Part shown: positions 34,365 through 43,345 of the stretch, one piece after another
Position numbering within the stretch: the stretch's first letter is position 1
Layout of the letters: each line of letters opens with the position of its first letter
Assembly: GCF_002742265.1 (NCBI RefSeq)
Contig: NZ_MDGL01000126.1
Span: 116,839-180,838 of the forward strand
Source: Maribacter sp. 4G9
GTDB taxonomy: Bacteria > Bacteroidota > Bacteroidia > Flavobacteriales > Flavobacteriaceae
Length of the DNA: 64,000 nt
Reading direction: 5' to 3'
Program-made: the position numbers and the translations under genes
Notes under the pieces: generated by a model
The model's input: the letters and a program-made list of their open reading frames with translations, nothing else
Told to the model about the DNA's origin: nothing
Database searches by the model: none

Positions 34365-34484
34365 CCTGGAATAGTGAAAAAGCATTGGGGTGCAAACAAA
34401 AAGTAAATAAAAAAATACTTGGTGTTTGTTGGGACGAGAAGTTTATCCTGAGCGTGGTCGAAGGGAGTCCCTCCATCGGCTCCT
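34348..34484 (+). repeat. Direct repeat of the tRNA-Thr 3' end flanking a 97-bp segment
   Basis: The 20 bp GAGTCCCTCCATCGGCTCCT occur at 34348-34367 (tRNA 3' end) and again at 34465-34484. The intervening DNA includes the short flavobacterial motif with CTGAGCGTGGTCGAAGG. Direct repeats of a tRNA 3' end are the usual mark of integration or excision of a mobile element. Here no gene is left between them. Confidence 0.75.
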
Positions 34485-34508
34485 AAGTTCTTAAAATACT
34501 GATAAAGC

Positions 34509-34590
<82 letters not shown>

Positions 34591-34637
34591 CATAGCTTTG
34601 TCTATAAGTATTGAATTGAAATTTTGAAAATTTATAA

Positions 34638-34710
34638 GCGGGAGTAGCTCAGTTGGTAGAGCGTCAGCCTTCCAAGCTGAATGTCGCCGGTTCGAACCCG
34701 GTCTCCCGCT
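34638..34710 (+). tRNA. tRNA-Gly (UCC)
   Basis: A 73-nt cloverleaf with acceptor GCGGGAG/CTCCCGC, anticodon loop CTTCCAA with TCC and a T arm with GGTTCGAACC. Confidence 0.97.
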
Positions 34711-34730
34711 CTATTTTCTTGACTTTATTG

Positions 34731-34770
34731 TCGTTCCTGCGAAGGCAGGAGTCTGCCATATCGCAGGTGG
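34731..34770. repeat. Flavobacterial intergenic palindrome in the tRNA cluster
   Basis: The sequence TTCCTGCGAAGGCAGGA at 34734-34750 forms a TCCTGC-GAAG-GCAGGA hairpin, followed by GTCTGCCATAT and TCGCAGGTGG. This is a widespread intergenic repeat type of Bacteroidota and has no coding content. It lies between tRNA-Gly and tRNA-Thr. Confidence 0.65.
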
Positions 34771-34784
34771 ATTCAACACTTTAC

Positions 34785-34856
34785 GCCGGTGTAGCTCAGG
34801 GGTAGAGCGTTTCCTTGGTAAGGAAGAGGTCACGAGTTCAAATCTCGTCATTGGCT
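34785..34856 (+). tRNA. tRNA-Thr (GGU)
   Basis: A 72-nt cloverleaf with acceptor GCCGGTG/CATTGGC (two G-U wobbles) and an anticodon loop CTTGGTA with GGT. It lies 57 nt upstream of tuf. Confidence 0.95.
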
Positions 34857-34912
34857 CAATTAAGGTATAAATTTGTACACTAATATAAACTAAGAATAAA
34901 AATTAAATAAAC

Positions 34913-36100
34913 ATGGCAAAGGCAACTTTCGATCGTTCCAAACCACACTTAAATATTGGTACCATTGGACACGTGGATCACGGTAAAACTACATTGACTG
35001 CAGCTATTACAGAGGTTCTGTCAAACGCAGGTCTTTCTGAAAAGAGAAGTTTCGATTCTATCGATAACGCTCCAGAGGAAAAGGAAAGAGGTATCACAAT
35101 AAATACATCGCACGTTGAGTACCAAACAGCTAACCGTCACTACGCGCACGTTGACTGTCCAGGTCACGCGGATTACGTAAAAAACATGGTTACCGGTGCT
35201 GCCCAGATGGACGGCGCTATTTTGGTTGTTGCCGCTACAGATGGTCCTATGCCACAAACTCGTGAGCACATCCTATTGGGTCGCCAAGTAGGTATCCCTA
35301 GAATCGTTGTTTTCTTGAACAAGGTGGATATGGTTGATGATGAGGAGTTGTTGGAGCTAGTTGAAATGGAGGTAAGGGAATTACTTTCTTTCTACGAGTA
35401 CGATGGTGATAACGGACCTGTTATTTCTGGTTCTGCCTTAGGTGCTTTGAACGGTGAACAGAAATGGGTTGATACTGTTATGCAATTGATGGATGCTGTT
35501 GATAGTTGGATCGAATTGCCAGAAAGAGATGTGGATAAGCCATTCTTGATGCCTGTTGAGGACGTATTTACTATCACAGGTCGTGGTACTGTTGCAACTG
35601 GTAGAATTGAAACTGGTATCGCTAATACTGGTGATGCTGTAGATATCATTGGAATGGGGGCTGAAAAATTATCTTCAACTATTACCGGTGTTGAAATGTT
35701 CCGTAAAATTTTGGACAGAGGTGAAGCGGGAGATAACGTTGGAATCTTGTTAAGAGGTATTGAGAAATCTCAAATTAGCCGTGGAATGGTTATCTGTAAG
35801 CCAGGTTCTGTAAAGCCACATGCCAAATTTGAAGCTGAGGTGTATATCTTGAAAAAGGAAGAAGGTGGTCGTCATACTCCTTTCCATAACAATTATCGTC
35901 CTCAGTTCTATGTAAGGACAACAGACGTAACTGGTAACATATCCCTTCCTTCTGGTGTAGAAATGGTAATGCCAGGTGATAACCTTACAATTACCGTTGA
36001 ATTAATTCAACCAATTGCACTTAGCGTAGGTCTTCGTTTTGCTATCCGTGAAGGGGGTAGAACTGTAGGTGCTGGTCAGGTGACTAAGATTTTGGATTAA
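34913..36100 (+). CDS. tuf: Elongation factor Tu
   Basis: A 395-residue GTPase delivering aminoacyl-tRNA to the ribosome. G1 is GHVDHGKT (residues 19-26), followed by [18 protein letters not shown] (switch I), [12 protein letters not shown] (G3/switch II), NKVDMV (G4) and GSALGALNG (G5). Domains 2 and 3 follow. The tRNA-Thr(GGU)-tuf-tRNA-Trp-secE-nusG-rpl order is standard for Flavobacteriia. TAAATTTG at 34868-34875 might be an additional promoter. Confidence 0.99.
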   Translation: MAKATFDRSKPHLNIGTIGHVDHGKTTLTAAITEVLSNAGLSEKRSFDSIDNAPEEKERGITINTSHVEYQTANRHYAHVDCPGHADYVKNMVTGAAQMDGAILVVAATDGPMPQTREHILLGRQVGIPRIVVFLNKVDMVDDEELLELVEMEVRELLSFYEYDGDNGPVISGSALGALNGEQKWVDTVMQLMDAVDSWIELPERDVDKPFLMPVEDVFTITGRGTVATGRIETGIANTGDAVDIIGMGAEKLSSTITGVEMFRKILDRGEAGDNVGILLRGIEKSQISRGMVICKPGSVKPHAKFEAEVYILKKEEGGRHTPFHNNYRPQFYVRTTDVTGNISLPSGVEMVMPGDNLTITVELIQPIALSVGLRFAIREGGRTVGAGQVTKILD

Positions 36101-36124
36101 TCCAATTATTTATGGATAATATAC

Positions 36125-36161
36125 TTTAAGGGTGTCCGTCTTTTAGGCGGATACCTTTAAA
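36125..36161 (+). other. Hairpin between tuf and tRNA-Trp
   Basis: TTTAAGGGTGTCCG and CGGATACCTTTAAA can form a 14-bp stem with two G-U pairs around a 9-nt loop. No T run follows, so it could be a processing site or a weak terminator rather than an end of transcription. Confidence 0.55.
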
Positions 36162-36171
36162 TGTAAATACA

Positions 36172-36207
36172 TATGTGTGTCACTTTTATTAATTTGATGC
36201 ACACATA
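36172..36207. repeat. Inverted repeat upstream of tRNA-Trp
   Basis: TATGTGTG (36172-36179) and CACACATA (36200-36207) can pair across 20 nt, the last base being the first of the tRNA. The purpose is unknown; it may help 5' processing or be an operator. Confidence 0.4.
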
Positions 36208-36279
36208 CGGGTGTAGCTCAGTTGGTAGAGCACTGGTCTCCAAAACCAGGTGTCGGGAGTTCGAGTCTCTCCTCCCGTG
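36207..36279 (+). tRNA. tRNA-Trp (CCA)
   Basis: A 73-nt cloverleaf with acceptor ACGGGTG/CTCCCGT, one T-T mismatch at the sixth pair, anticodon loop TCTCCAAAA with CCA and a T arm with AGTTCGAGTCT. It lies 131 nt upstream of secE. Confidence 0.94.
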
Positions 36280-36303
36280 CTGAAAAATTGGCAAGGCAAA
36301 AAA

Positions 36304-36318
36304 ACGAGAAGTTTATCC
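36304..36318 (+). repeat. 15-bp copy of a motif also found after tRNA-Thr
   Basis: ACGAGAAGTTTATCC occurs here and at 34434-34448. Both copies stand downstream of tRNA genes, so they are probably remnants of the same repeat family. Confidence 0.45.
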
Positions 36319-36410
36319 CGTGGCATAATCAAGGGAAATCTCATTTTAAAGCAAAACTTGCAATTGTGGAAGTTACATTCCTAGATTTTTTTGAACTTAA
36401 TACAGTAGAC

Positions 36411-36599
36411 ATGTTGACATATATAAAAGAATCCGTTGAAGAACTCAGGAATAATGTTACCCTTCCATCCAGGGCTGAGGCCTCAAACTTAATGGTAGTG
36501 GTCGCTGTTTTTTCCATCATTTTCGCCTTGGCGACTTGGGGAGTGGATACGGTATTCAGCAAAGTAGTTCAACTGTATTTTGATTACGTCTTAAATTAA
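36411..36599 (+). CDS. secE: Preprotein translocase subunit SecE
   Basis: A 62-residue protein with a cytosolic amphipathic N-terminus (IKESVEELRNNVTLPSRAE) and a single membrane helix (NLMVVVAVFSIIFALATWGV). It clamps SecY. It starts at ATG 36411 and ends 10 nt before nusG. A longer frame from 36222 reads through the tRNA and is not used. Confidence 0.96.
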   Translation: MLTYIKESVEELRNNVTLPSRAEASNLMVVVAVFSIIFALATWGVDTVFSKVVQLYFDYVLN

Positions 36600-36609
36600 T
36601 TTGAGCTCT

Positions 36610-37161
36610 ATGTCAGAAGTATTGGAAAAGAAATGGTATGTGGTTAGGGCTGTAAGTGGTCAGGAGAACAAGATTAAGGGATATATCCAAAGTGAGGTCG
36701 ATAGGCATGGTTTTTCTGATTATTTAGAAGAGGTTTTGGTTCCAACTGAAAAGGTAATTCAAATTAGGAACGGAAAAAAAATCAATAAGGAAAGGGTTTA
36801 CTTTCCGGGCTATATTATGGTGAAGGCCAATTTAGGTGGTGAAATGGTGCATATAATACGCTCCATTACTAATGTAATTGGCTTCTTGGGGGAAACAAAA
36901 GGAGGTGATCCTGTACCCCTAAGAAAATCTGAGGTTAACAGGATGTTAGGTAAAGTAGATGAGTTGACCATAAATACGGATAGTGTTGCAATACCTTTTG
37001 TTTTTGGGGAAACTGTAAAGGTTATCGATGGCCCGTTCAATGGGTTTAACGGTACCGTTGAAAAAATTAATGAAGAAAAGCGTAAGCTTGAGGTAATGGT
37101 AAAGATTTTCGGTAGAAAAACGCCATTGGAACTAAGCTATATGCAAGTAGAAAAGATTTAA
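36610..37161 (+). CDS. nusG: Transcription termination/antitermination factor NusG
   Basis: A 183-residue protein with the NGN domain (VVRAVSGQENKIKGYIQSEV ... FPGYIMVKAN) and a C-terminal KOW motif (GETVKVIDGPFNGFNG). It binds RNA polymerase, links it to ribosomes and Rho, and suppresses pauses. I chose ATG 36610 over a TTG at 36601. It is followed by rplK after 66 nt. Confidence 0.97.
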   Translation: MSEVLEKKWYVVRAVSGQENKIKGYIQSEVDRHGFSDYLEEVLVPTEKVIQIRNGKKINKERVYFPGYIMVKANLGGEMVHIIRSITNVIGFLGETKGGDPVPLRKSEVNRMLGKVDELTINTDSVAIPFVFGETVKVIDGPFNGFNGTVEKINEEKRKLEVMVKIFGRKTPLELSYMQVEKI

Positions 37162-37227
37162 GATAATTGTTACATATTTAAAAGTAGTGTTGCTTCCATT
37201 AACACACTTTCAATTTAATTTTAAACA

Positions 37228-37665
37228 ATGGCAAAAGAAATAGGTAAAGTAGTTAAACTACAAGTTAGGGGAGGTGCAGCGAATCCATCGCCACCGGTTG
37301 GACCCGCCTTAGGTGCTGCCGGTGTTAACATTATGGAGTTCTGTAAGCAGTTCAACGCTCGTACGCAGGACAAGCAAGGTAAGGTTTTACCAGTTGTTAT
37401 CACCGTGTATAAAGACAAGTCGTTTGACTTTGTCGTAAAAACACCACCAGCGGCAGTTCAGCTATTGGAAGCGGCTAAGATTAAAAAGGGATCTGGCGAA
37501 CCTAACAGGGTAAAATTGGGTAGTGTAACCTGGGATCAAATCAAGGCGATTGCTGAAGATAAGATGGTAGACCTTAATGCATTTACGATTGAAGCGGCAA
37601 TGAGTATGATTGCCGGGACCGCTCGTTCAATGGGTATGAAGGTTGCAGGTAAAAGACCTTTTTAA
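37228..37665 (+). CDS. rplK: 50S ribosomal protein uL11
   Basis: A 145-residue protein with [20 protein letters not shown] near the N-terminus and TARSMGMKV at the end. It forms the GTPase-associated centre stalk base. First gene of the rplKAJL-rpoBC run. Confidence 0.99.
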   Translation: MAKEIGKVVKLQVRGGAANPSPPVGPALGAAGVNIMEFCKQFNARTQDKQGKVLPVVITVYKDKSFDFVVKTPPAAVQLLEAAKIKKGSGEPNRVKLGSVTWDQIKAIAEDKMVDLNAFTIEAAMSMIAGTARSMGMKVAGKRPF

Positions 37666-37684
37666 AATCTTAAAAAGCAATTAA

Positions 37685-38374
37685 ATGGCAAAATTGACAA
37701 AAAAGCAAAAGGAAGCGCACTCTAAAATTGAAAAGGACAAATTGTATTCCTTGGAAGAGGCTTCTGCTTTAGTAAAAGAGATAACAAGTACAAAGTTTGA
37801 TGCATCCGTAGATATTGCCGTGCGTTTAGGTGTAGACCCACGTAAGGCGAATCAAATGGTGCGTGGGGTGGTAACACTTCCTCATGGAACCGGTAAAGAT
37901 GTTAAAGTTTTGGCTTTGGTTACACCAGATAAGGAGGCCGAAGCAAAGGAAGCAGGTGCTGACTATATTGGATTGGATGAATATTTGGATAAAATTAAAA
38001 ACGGTTGGACAGATGTTGATGTAATCATCACTATGCCAAGCGTTATGGGTAAACTGGGTCCTTTAGGACGTGTTCTTGGACCAAGAGGTTTAATGCCCAA
38101 TCCAAAAACAGGTACAGTGACAATGGATATTGAAAAGGCCGTATCTGAGGTGAAAGCTGGTAAAATTGATTTTAAAGTTGACAAGACGGGTATCGTACAT
38201 GCCGCAATAGGGAAAGTTTCTTTCTCTCCCGATAAAATTGCAGGCAATGCTAAGGAGCTTTTGGAAACATTGAACAAGATGAAACCAACTGCCGCCAAAG
38301 GTGTTTACATGAAAAGTATTTTTCTCTCAAGCACCATGAGCCCAAGTGTTCAATTGGACCCAAAGTCAGTTTAA
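37685..38374 (+). CDS. rplA: 50S ribosomal protein uL1
   Basis: A 229-residue two-domain protein with [20 protein letters not shown] and [19 protein letters not shown], the L1 signature. In many bacteria uL1 represses its own rplKA mRNA; whether a uL1-binding site lies in the rplK leader here was not established. Confidence 0.99.
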   Translation: MAKLTKKQKEAHSKIEKDKLYSLEEASALVKEITSTKFDASVDIAVRLGVDPRKANQMVRGVVTLPHGTGKDVKVLALVTPDKEAEAKEAGADYIGLDEYLDKIKNGWTDVDVIITMPSVMGKLGPLGRVLGPRGLMPNPKTGTVTMDIEKAVSEVKAGKIDFKVDKTGIVHAAIGKVSFSPDKIAGNAKELLETLNKMKPTAAKGVYMKSIFLSSTMSPSVQLDPKSV

Positions 38375-38399
38375 GCACTGCTAGTTAAAAATATCAATT

Positions 38400-38915
38400 A
38401 TGACAAGAGAAGAAAAAGCAACGGTTATACAGGATTTAACTACGCAGTTGGGTGAGAATTCCATTATTTACCTAGCGGATATTTCTGGAATGGACGCTGG
38501 AACAACCTCTGATTTAAGAAGAGCTTGTTTTAAGGCAAATATCAAACTGGCAGTAGTTAAGAATACATTGCTGGCAAAGGCAATGGAAGCTTCCGAAAAG
38601 GAATTTGGTGAACTACCTGAAGTATTGAAGGGAAATACCTCTTTAATGTTCTCTGAAGTTGGCAATGCTCCGGCAAAGCTTATCAAGAATTTCAGGAAAA
38701 AATCAAATAAGCCTTTATTAAAAGGTGCCTTTGTTGAGGAAGCAGTTTATATAGGTGATGAAACTTTGGATGCTTTAGTAAGCATTAAGTCCAAGGAGGA
38801 AATGATAGGGGAAATTATTGGATTGTTACAATCCCCAGCTAAAAATGTTATTTCCGGACTTAAATCTGGTGGAGGTAAACTTGCCGGTATCCTTAAAACA
38901 TTATCTGAAAAATAA
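38400..38915 (+). CDS. rplJ: 50S ribosomal protein uL10
   Basis: A 171-residue protein, base of the L7/L12 stalk, with an N-terminal rRNA-binding domain (IYLADISGMDAGTTSDLRR) and a C-terminal helix that binds uL7/L12 (SPAKNVISGLKSGGGKLAG). Located 25 nt after rplA. Confidence 0.99.
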   Translation: MTREEKATVIQDLTTQLGENSIIYLADISGMDAGTTSDLRRACFKANIKLAVVKNTLLAKAMEASEKEFGELPEVLKGNTSLMFSEVGNAPAKLIKNFRKKSNKPLLKGAFVEEAVYIGDETLDALVSIKSKEEMIGEIIGLLQSPAKNVISGLKSGGGKLAGILKTLSEK

Positions 38916-38965
38916 GTACGCACTAAAAACTAAGTATATTTTAAAATTTTATTAAACGATAGAAA

Positions 38966-39346
38966 ATGGCAGATTTAAAAGATTTCGCAGAACAATTGGT
39001 TAACCTTACAGTAAAGGAAGTAAATGAGTTGGCCGCTATATTAAAAGATGAGTATGGTATCGAGCCTGCTGCAGCTGCAGTAGCCGTTGCTGCTGGTGGT
39101 GGTGCCGCTGATGCTGGAGAAGCCGTAGAGGAAAAATCAGAATTCGATGTAATATTGAAATCTGCAGGAGCTTCCAAGCTAGCAGTAGTTAAATTGGTTA
39201 AGGAATTGACCGGTTTAGGATTGAAAGATGCTAAAGATATCGTTGATAGCGCACCAAAGGCTGTTAAGGAAGGTATCTCTAAAGACGAAGCGGAAGGTAT
39301 CAAAAAATCATTGGAAGAAGCAGGAGCGGAAGTTGAGCTTAAATAA
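38966..39346 (+). CDS. rplL: 50S ribosomal protein bL7/bL12
   Basis: A 126-residue acidic stalk protein with an N-terminal dimerisation domain, an Ala/Gly-rich hinge (about residues 32-48) and the C-terminal domain ([40 protein letters not shown]). It recruits translation factors. Confidence 0.99.
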   Translation: MADLKDFAEQLVNLTVKEVNELAAILKDEYGIEPAAAAVAVAAGGGAADAGEAVEEKSEFDVILKSAGASKLAVVKLVKELTGLGLKDAKDIVDSAPKAVKEGISKDEAEGIKKSLEEAGAEVELK

Positions 39347-39368
39347 TAGCTTTAACCATATTGCATTT

Positions 39369-39412
39369 GGTTTAGGTCTTTTCGCATTCTGCGGTTAGAC
39401 CTAAGCCTTTTT
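39369..39412 (+). terminator. Hairpin terminator/attenuator between rplL and rpoB
   Basis: GGTTTAGGTC and GACCTAAGCC pair with one wobble across a 19-nt loop and are followed by TTTTT. The distance to rplL suggests a partial terminator that lowers rpoB relative to ribosomal protein transcripts, like the known arrangement in E. coli. Confidence 0.65.
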
Positions 39413-39478
39413 ATAGAATTAGGTATATAAAGAGGTATACTACCCAAATAGTACTCACGATCAAAACACTGTCCGTAG

Positions 39479-42400
39479 ATGTTCACAAATCAGACTGAAA
39501 GAATAAATTTTGCATCCGCTAAGAATACTCCGCACTATCCGGATTTCTTGGATATTCAGATCAAATCTTTTCAAGATTTTTTCCAGCTTGAAACCAAATC
39601 TGATCAAAGAGGTGATGAAGGATTGTACAATACCTTCATGGAGAACTTTCCAATTACTGATACAAGAAATCAGTTCGTACTGGAATTTTTAGATTATTTT
39701 ATCGATCCGCCAAGATACTCCATCCAAGAGTGTATAGAGCGAGGTCTTACCTATAGCGTGCCATTAAAGGCGAGGTTAAAACTATATTGTACTGATCCAG
39801 AACACGAAGATTTCGAAACAATAGTTCAGGATGTTTATTTAGGGACCATTCCTTACATGACGCCAAGTGGTACATTTGTAATAAATGGAGCGGAAAGAGT
39901 TGTTGTATCCCAGTTGCACAGGTCTCCTGGTGTTTTCTTTGGACAATCTTTTCACGCCAACGGGACCAAGTTATATTCTGCCAGGGTGATTCCTTTTAAA
40001 GGATCTTGGATAGAGTTTGCAACCGATATCAATGGTGTCATGTATGCCTATATCGACAGAAAGAAAAAATTACCCGTTACTACCTTATTTAGGGCAATCG
40101 GGTTTGAAAGGGATAAGGATATTTTGGAAATTTTTGATCTTTCGGAGGAAGTGAAAGTTTCCAATGCCGGACTCAAAAAAGTTCTTGGTCGCAAATTGGC
40201 GGCAAGGGTATTGAACACGTGGCATGAAGATTTTGTGGATGAGGATACAGGCGAGGTAGTTTCAATCGAGAGAAACGAAATTGTCCTAGATCGTGATACG
40301 ATTCTGGAAAAGGAGCATATTGCCGAAATTTTGGAGGCTGACGTTAAAACTATTCTTTTACACAAGGAGAACAATGCGCAGTCTGATTATGCCATCATTC
40401 ACAACACACTTCAAAAAGACCCAACGAACTCAGAAAAAGAGGCTGTTGAGCATATTTACAGGCAATTGCGTAACGCCGAGCCGCCCGATGAAGAAACGGC
40501 AAGGGGTATTATCGATAAATTGTTCTTCTCCGATCAGCGCTACAACTTAGGTGAAGTTGGTCGTTACAGAATGAACAAGAAATTGGGTCTTGATATAGGA
40601 ATGGACAAACAAGTCTTGACCAAGGAAGATATCATAACCATTATAAAATATTTAATAGAGTTAATTAACTCGAAAGCGGAGATTGATGATATTGACCACC
40701 TTTCAAACCGTCGCGTTCGTACGGTAGGTGAGCAATTATCACAACAGTTTGGGGTGGGTCTTGCCCGTATGGCAAGAACGATTCGTGAGCGTATGAACGT
40801 ACGTGATAACGAGGTATTTACCCCGATCGATTTGATCAATGCGAAGACCTTATCTTCGGTAATCAATTCCTTCTTCGGTACCAACCAGCTGTCCCAGTTC
40901 ATGGACCAAACGAATCCATTGGCGGAGATAACACATAAAAGAAGGTTATCGGCACTTGGACCAGGGGGTCTTTCTAGGGAAAGGGCCGGTTTTGAGGTAC
41001 GTGACGTGCACTATACACACTACGGACGTTTATGTCCTATAGAAACACCCGAAGGACCAAACATTGGTTTGATATCATCCCTTTCTGTATTCGCAAAGGT
41101 AAACCCAATGGGCTTCTTGGAAACTCCATATAGAAAAGTTGAGAATTCCAAAGTAGACTTGGAGAATTACGTCTATCTAAGTGCCGAGGAAGAGGAAGGA
41201 ATGAAGATTGCACAGGCAAACATTCCTCTTAAGGAAAATGGCCAGATTGATACCGATAAGGTTATTGCAAGGGAAGAAGGTGATTTCCCGGTAGTTGATC
41301 CTGCTGAAATTCACTATACTGATGTTGCACCAAACCAGATTGCATCTATTTCCGCATCCCTAATTCCTTTCTTGGAGCATGATGATGCGAACCGTGCATT
41401 GATGGGATCGAACATGATGCGTCAAGCAGTGCCACTTCTTAAACCACAATCTCCAATTGTAGGTACCGGTCTGGAAAGGCAGGTAGCTTCTGATTCAAGG
41501 GTATTGATCAATGCTGAAGGTGATGGTACCATCGAATATGTGGATGCTGAAAAAATCACTATAAAGTACGATAGAACGGACGAAGAGAGATTGATTTCCT
41601 TTGACGAGGATGAAAAGACATATTACTTGGTGAAGTTCAGAAAAACAAACCAAGGTACCAGCATTAACCTGAAGCCAATCGTAAAGAAAGGGGATAGGGT
41701 TAAAAAAGGCCAGGTATTGTGCGAAGGTTATGCGACCGAGAAAGGAGAATTGGCGTTGGGTAGGAACCTTACCGTAGCGTTCATGCCTTGGAAGGGATAT
41801 AACTTTGAAGATGCTATCGTAATTTCTGAAAAAGTGGTGAGGGAGGATATATTTACTTCCATCCACGTAGATGAATATTCTTTAGAGGTCCGTGATACTA
41901 AATTAGGTGCTGAAGAGCTTACACATGATATTCCAAACGTTTCGGAGGAAGCAACAAAGGATTTGGATGAAAACGGTATGATCCGTATAGGTGCAGAAGT
42001 GAAACCTGGCGACATTTTAATTGGTAAGATTACTCCAAAAGGAGAATCCGATCCTACGCCAGAGGAGAAATTATTGCGTGCTATCTTCGGTGATAAGGCC
42101 GGTGATGTAAAGGATGCCTCCCTGAAAGCTTCACCATCCCTTAGAGGTGTCGTTATAGATAAGAAACTTTTCTCAAGATCTGTAAAGGATAAGAGAAGGC
42201 GTTCTGAGGATAAGGAGGAACTATCCAAATTGGAATTGGAATATGAAGTTAAGTTCCAAGAATTAAAGGATATCTTGATTGAAAAACTGTTTACGTTGGT
42301 AAATGGTAAAACTTCTCAAGGTGTATTGAATGATCTAGGTGAGGAAGTATTGCCAAAAGGTAAGAAATATACCATGAAAATGTTGAACTCTGTTGATGAC

Positions 42401-43288
42401 TTTGCCCACTTGGTGGGTGGAAGTTGGACTACGGATGCCGATACCAATAATTCTGTCGCAGACTTGCTTCATAATTATAAAATTAAATTGAACGACCTTC
42501 AAGGGAACCTGAGAAGGGATAAGTTTACGATTTCCGTTGGTGATGAATTACCTGCAGGAATCATGAAATTGGCCAAAGTTTACATAGCCAAGAAGCGTAA
42601 GCTTAAAGTAGGAGATAAAATGGCCGGTCGTCATGGTAACAAGGGTATCGTTTCCAGAATAGTACGTCAAGAAGATATGCCGTTCCTGGAAGATGGAACG
42701 CCTGTGGACATTGTGTTGAACCCTCTTGGTGTACCTTCCCGTATGAATATTGGTCAGATTTATGAGACCGTATTGGGTTGGGCCGGACTAAAATTAGGTA
42801 GAAAGTTCGCTACGCCTATTTTCGATGGTGCATCGTTGGATGAAATAAACAAATATACTGATGACGCCGGTATCCCAAGATTTGGACACACCTATTTATA
42901 TGACGGTGGTACGGGACAGCGTTTTGACCAGCCTGCCACTGTGGGAGTCATCTATATGTTGAAACTAGGTCACATGGTAGATGATAAGATGCACGCTCGT
43001 TCTATAGGGCCATACTCTTTAATTACGCAGCAACCATTGGGTGGTAAAGCCCAGTTTGGTGGTCAGCGATTTGGAGAAATGGAGGTTTGGGCCTTGGAGG
43101 CCTACGGTGCCTCTGCAACCTTGCGGGAAATATTGACCGTTAAGTCGGATGATGTTATCGGTAGGGCAAAGACCTATGAGTCCATCGTAAAAGGTGAGAC
43201 GATGCCAGAACCCGGTTTACCAGAATCTTTCAATGTATTGATGCACGAACTTAAGGGATTAGGTTTGGATATTCGATTGGAAGAATAA
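39479..43288 (+). CDS. rpoB: RNA polymerase subunit beta
   Basis: A 1269-residue subunit. The rifampicin-binding cluster [18 protein letters not shown] starts near residue 472 and keeps the Asp, His and Ser equivalents of E. coli D516, H526 and S531, so the enzyme should be rifampicin sensitive (inference). [12 protein letters not shown] lies at 1045-1056. The C-terminus ends LGLDIRLEE. It is 132 nt from rplL and 57 nt from rpoC. Confidence 0.99.
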   Translation: MFTNQTERINFASAKNTPHYPDFLDIQIKSFQDFFQLETKSDQRGDEGLYNTFMENFPITDTRNQFVLEFLDYFIDPPRYSIQECIERGLTYSVPLKARLKLYCTDPEHEDFETIVQDVYLGTIPYMTPSGTFVINGAERVVVSQLHRSPGVFFGQSFHANGTKLYSARVIPFKGSWIEFATDINGVMYAYIDRKKKLPVTTLFRAIGFERDKDILEIFDLSEEVKVSNAGLKKVLGRKLAARVLNTWHEDFVDEDTGEVVSIERNEIVLDRDTILEKEHIAEILEADVKTILLHKENNAQSDYAIIHNTLQKDPTNSEKEAVEHIYRQLRNAEPPDEETARGIIDKLFFSDQRYNLGEVGRYRMNKKLGLDIGMDKQVLTKEDIITIIKYLIELINSKAEIDDIDHLSNRRVRTVGEQLSQQFGVGLARMARTIRERMNVRDNEVFTPIDLINAKTLSSVINSFFGTNQLSQFMDQTNPLAEITHKRRLSALGPGGLSRERAGFEVRDVHYTHYGRLCPIETPEGPNIGLISSLSVFAKVNPMGFLETPYRKVENSKVDLENYVYLSAEEEEGMKIAQANIPLKENGQIDTDKVIAREEGDFPVVDPAEIHYTDVAPNQIASISASLIPFLEHDDANRALMGSNMMRQAVPLLKPQSPIVGTGLERQVASDSRVLINAEGDGTIEYVDAEKITIKYDRTDEERLISFDEDEKTYYLVKFRKTNQGTSINLKPIVKKGDRVKKGQVLCEGYATEKGELALGRNLTVAFMPWKGYNFEDAIVISEKVVREDIFTSIHVDEYSLEVRDTKLGAEELTHDIPNVSEEATKDLDENGMIRIGAEVKPGDILIGKITPKGESDPTPEEKLLRAIFGDKAGDVKDASLKASPSLRGVVIDKKLFSRSVKDKRRRSEDKEELSKLELEYEVKFQELKDILIEKLFTLVNGKTSQGVLNDLGEEVLPKGKKYTMKMLNSVDDFAHLVGGSWTTDADTNNSVADLLHNYKIKLNDLQGNLRRDKFTISVGDELPAGIMKLAKVYIAKKRKLKVGDKMAGRHGNKGIVSRIVRQEDMPFLEDGTPVDIVLNPLGVPSRMNIGQIYETVLGWAGLKLGRKFATPIFDGASLDEINKYTDDAGIPRFGHTYLYDGGTGQRFDQPATVGVIYMLKLGHMVDDKMHARSIGPYSLITQQPLGGKAQFGGQRFGEMEVWALEAYGASATLREILTVKSDDVIGRAKTYESIVKGETMPEPGLPESFNVLMHELKGLGLDIRLEE

Positions 43289-43345
43289 GCAATGGTCTTT
43301 TGGGGCTATTTTAAACACAATTAAAATCATTATCAGTACGCTATT

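Noticed and set aside
34868..34875. Separate tuf promoter TAAATTTG
   Set aside because: The -7 box matches, but the only TTG is 14 nt away and lies within the tRNA; kept only as a possibility in the tuf entry.
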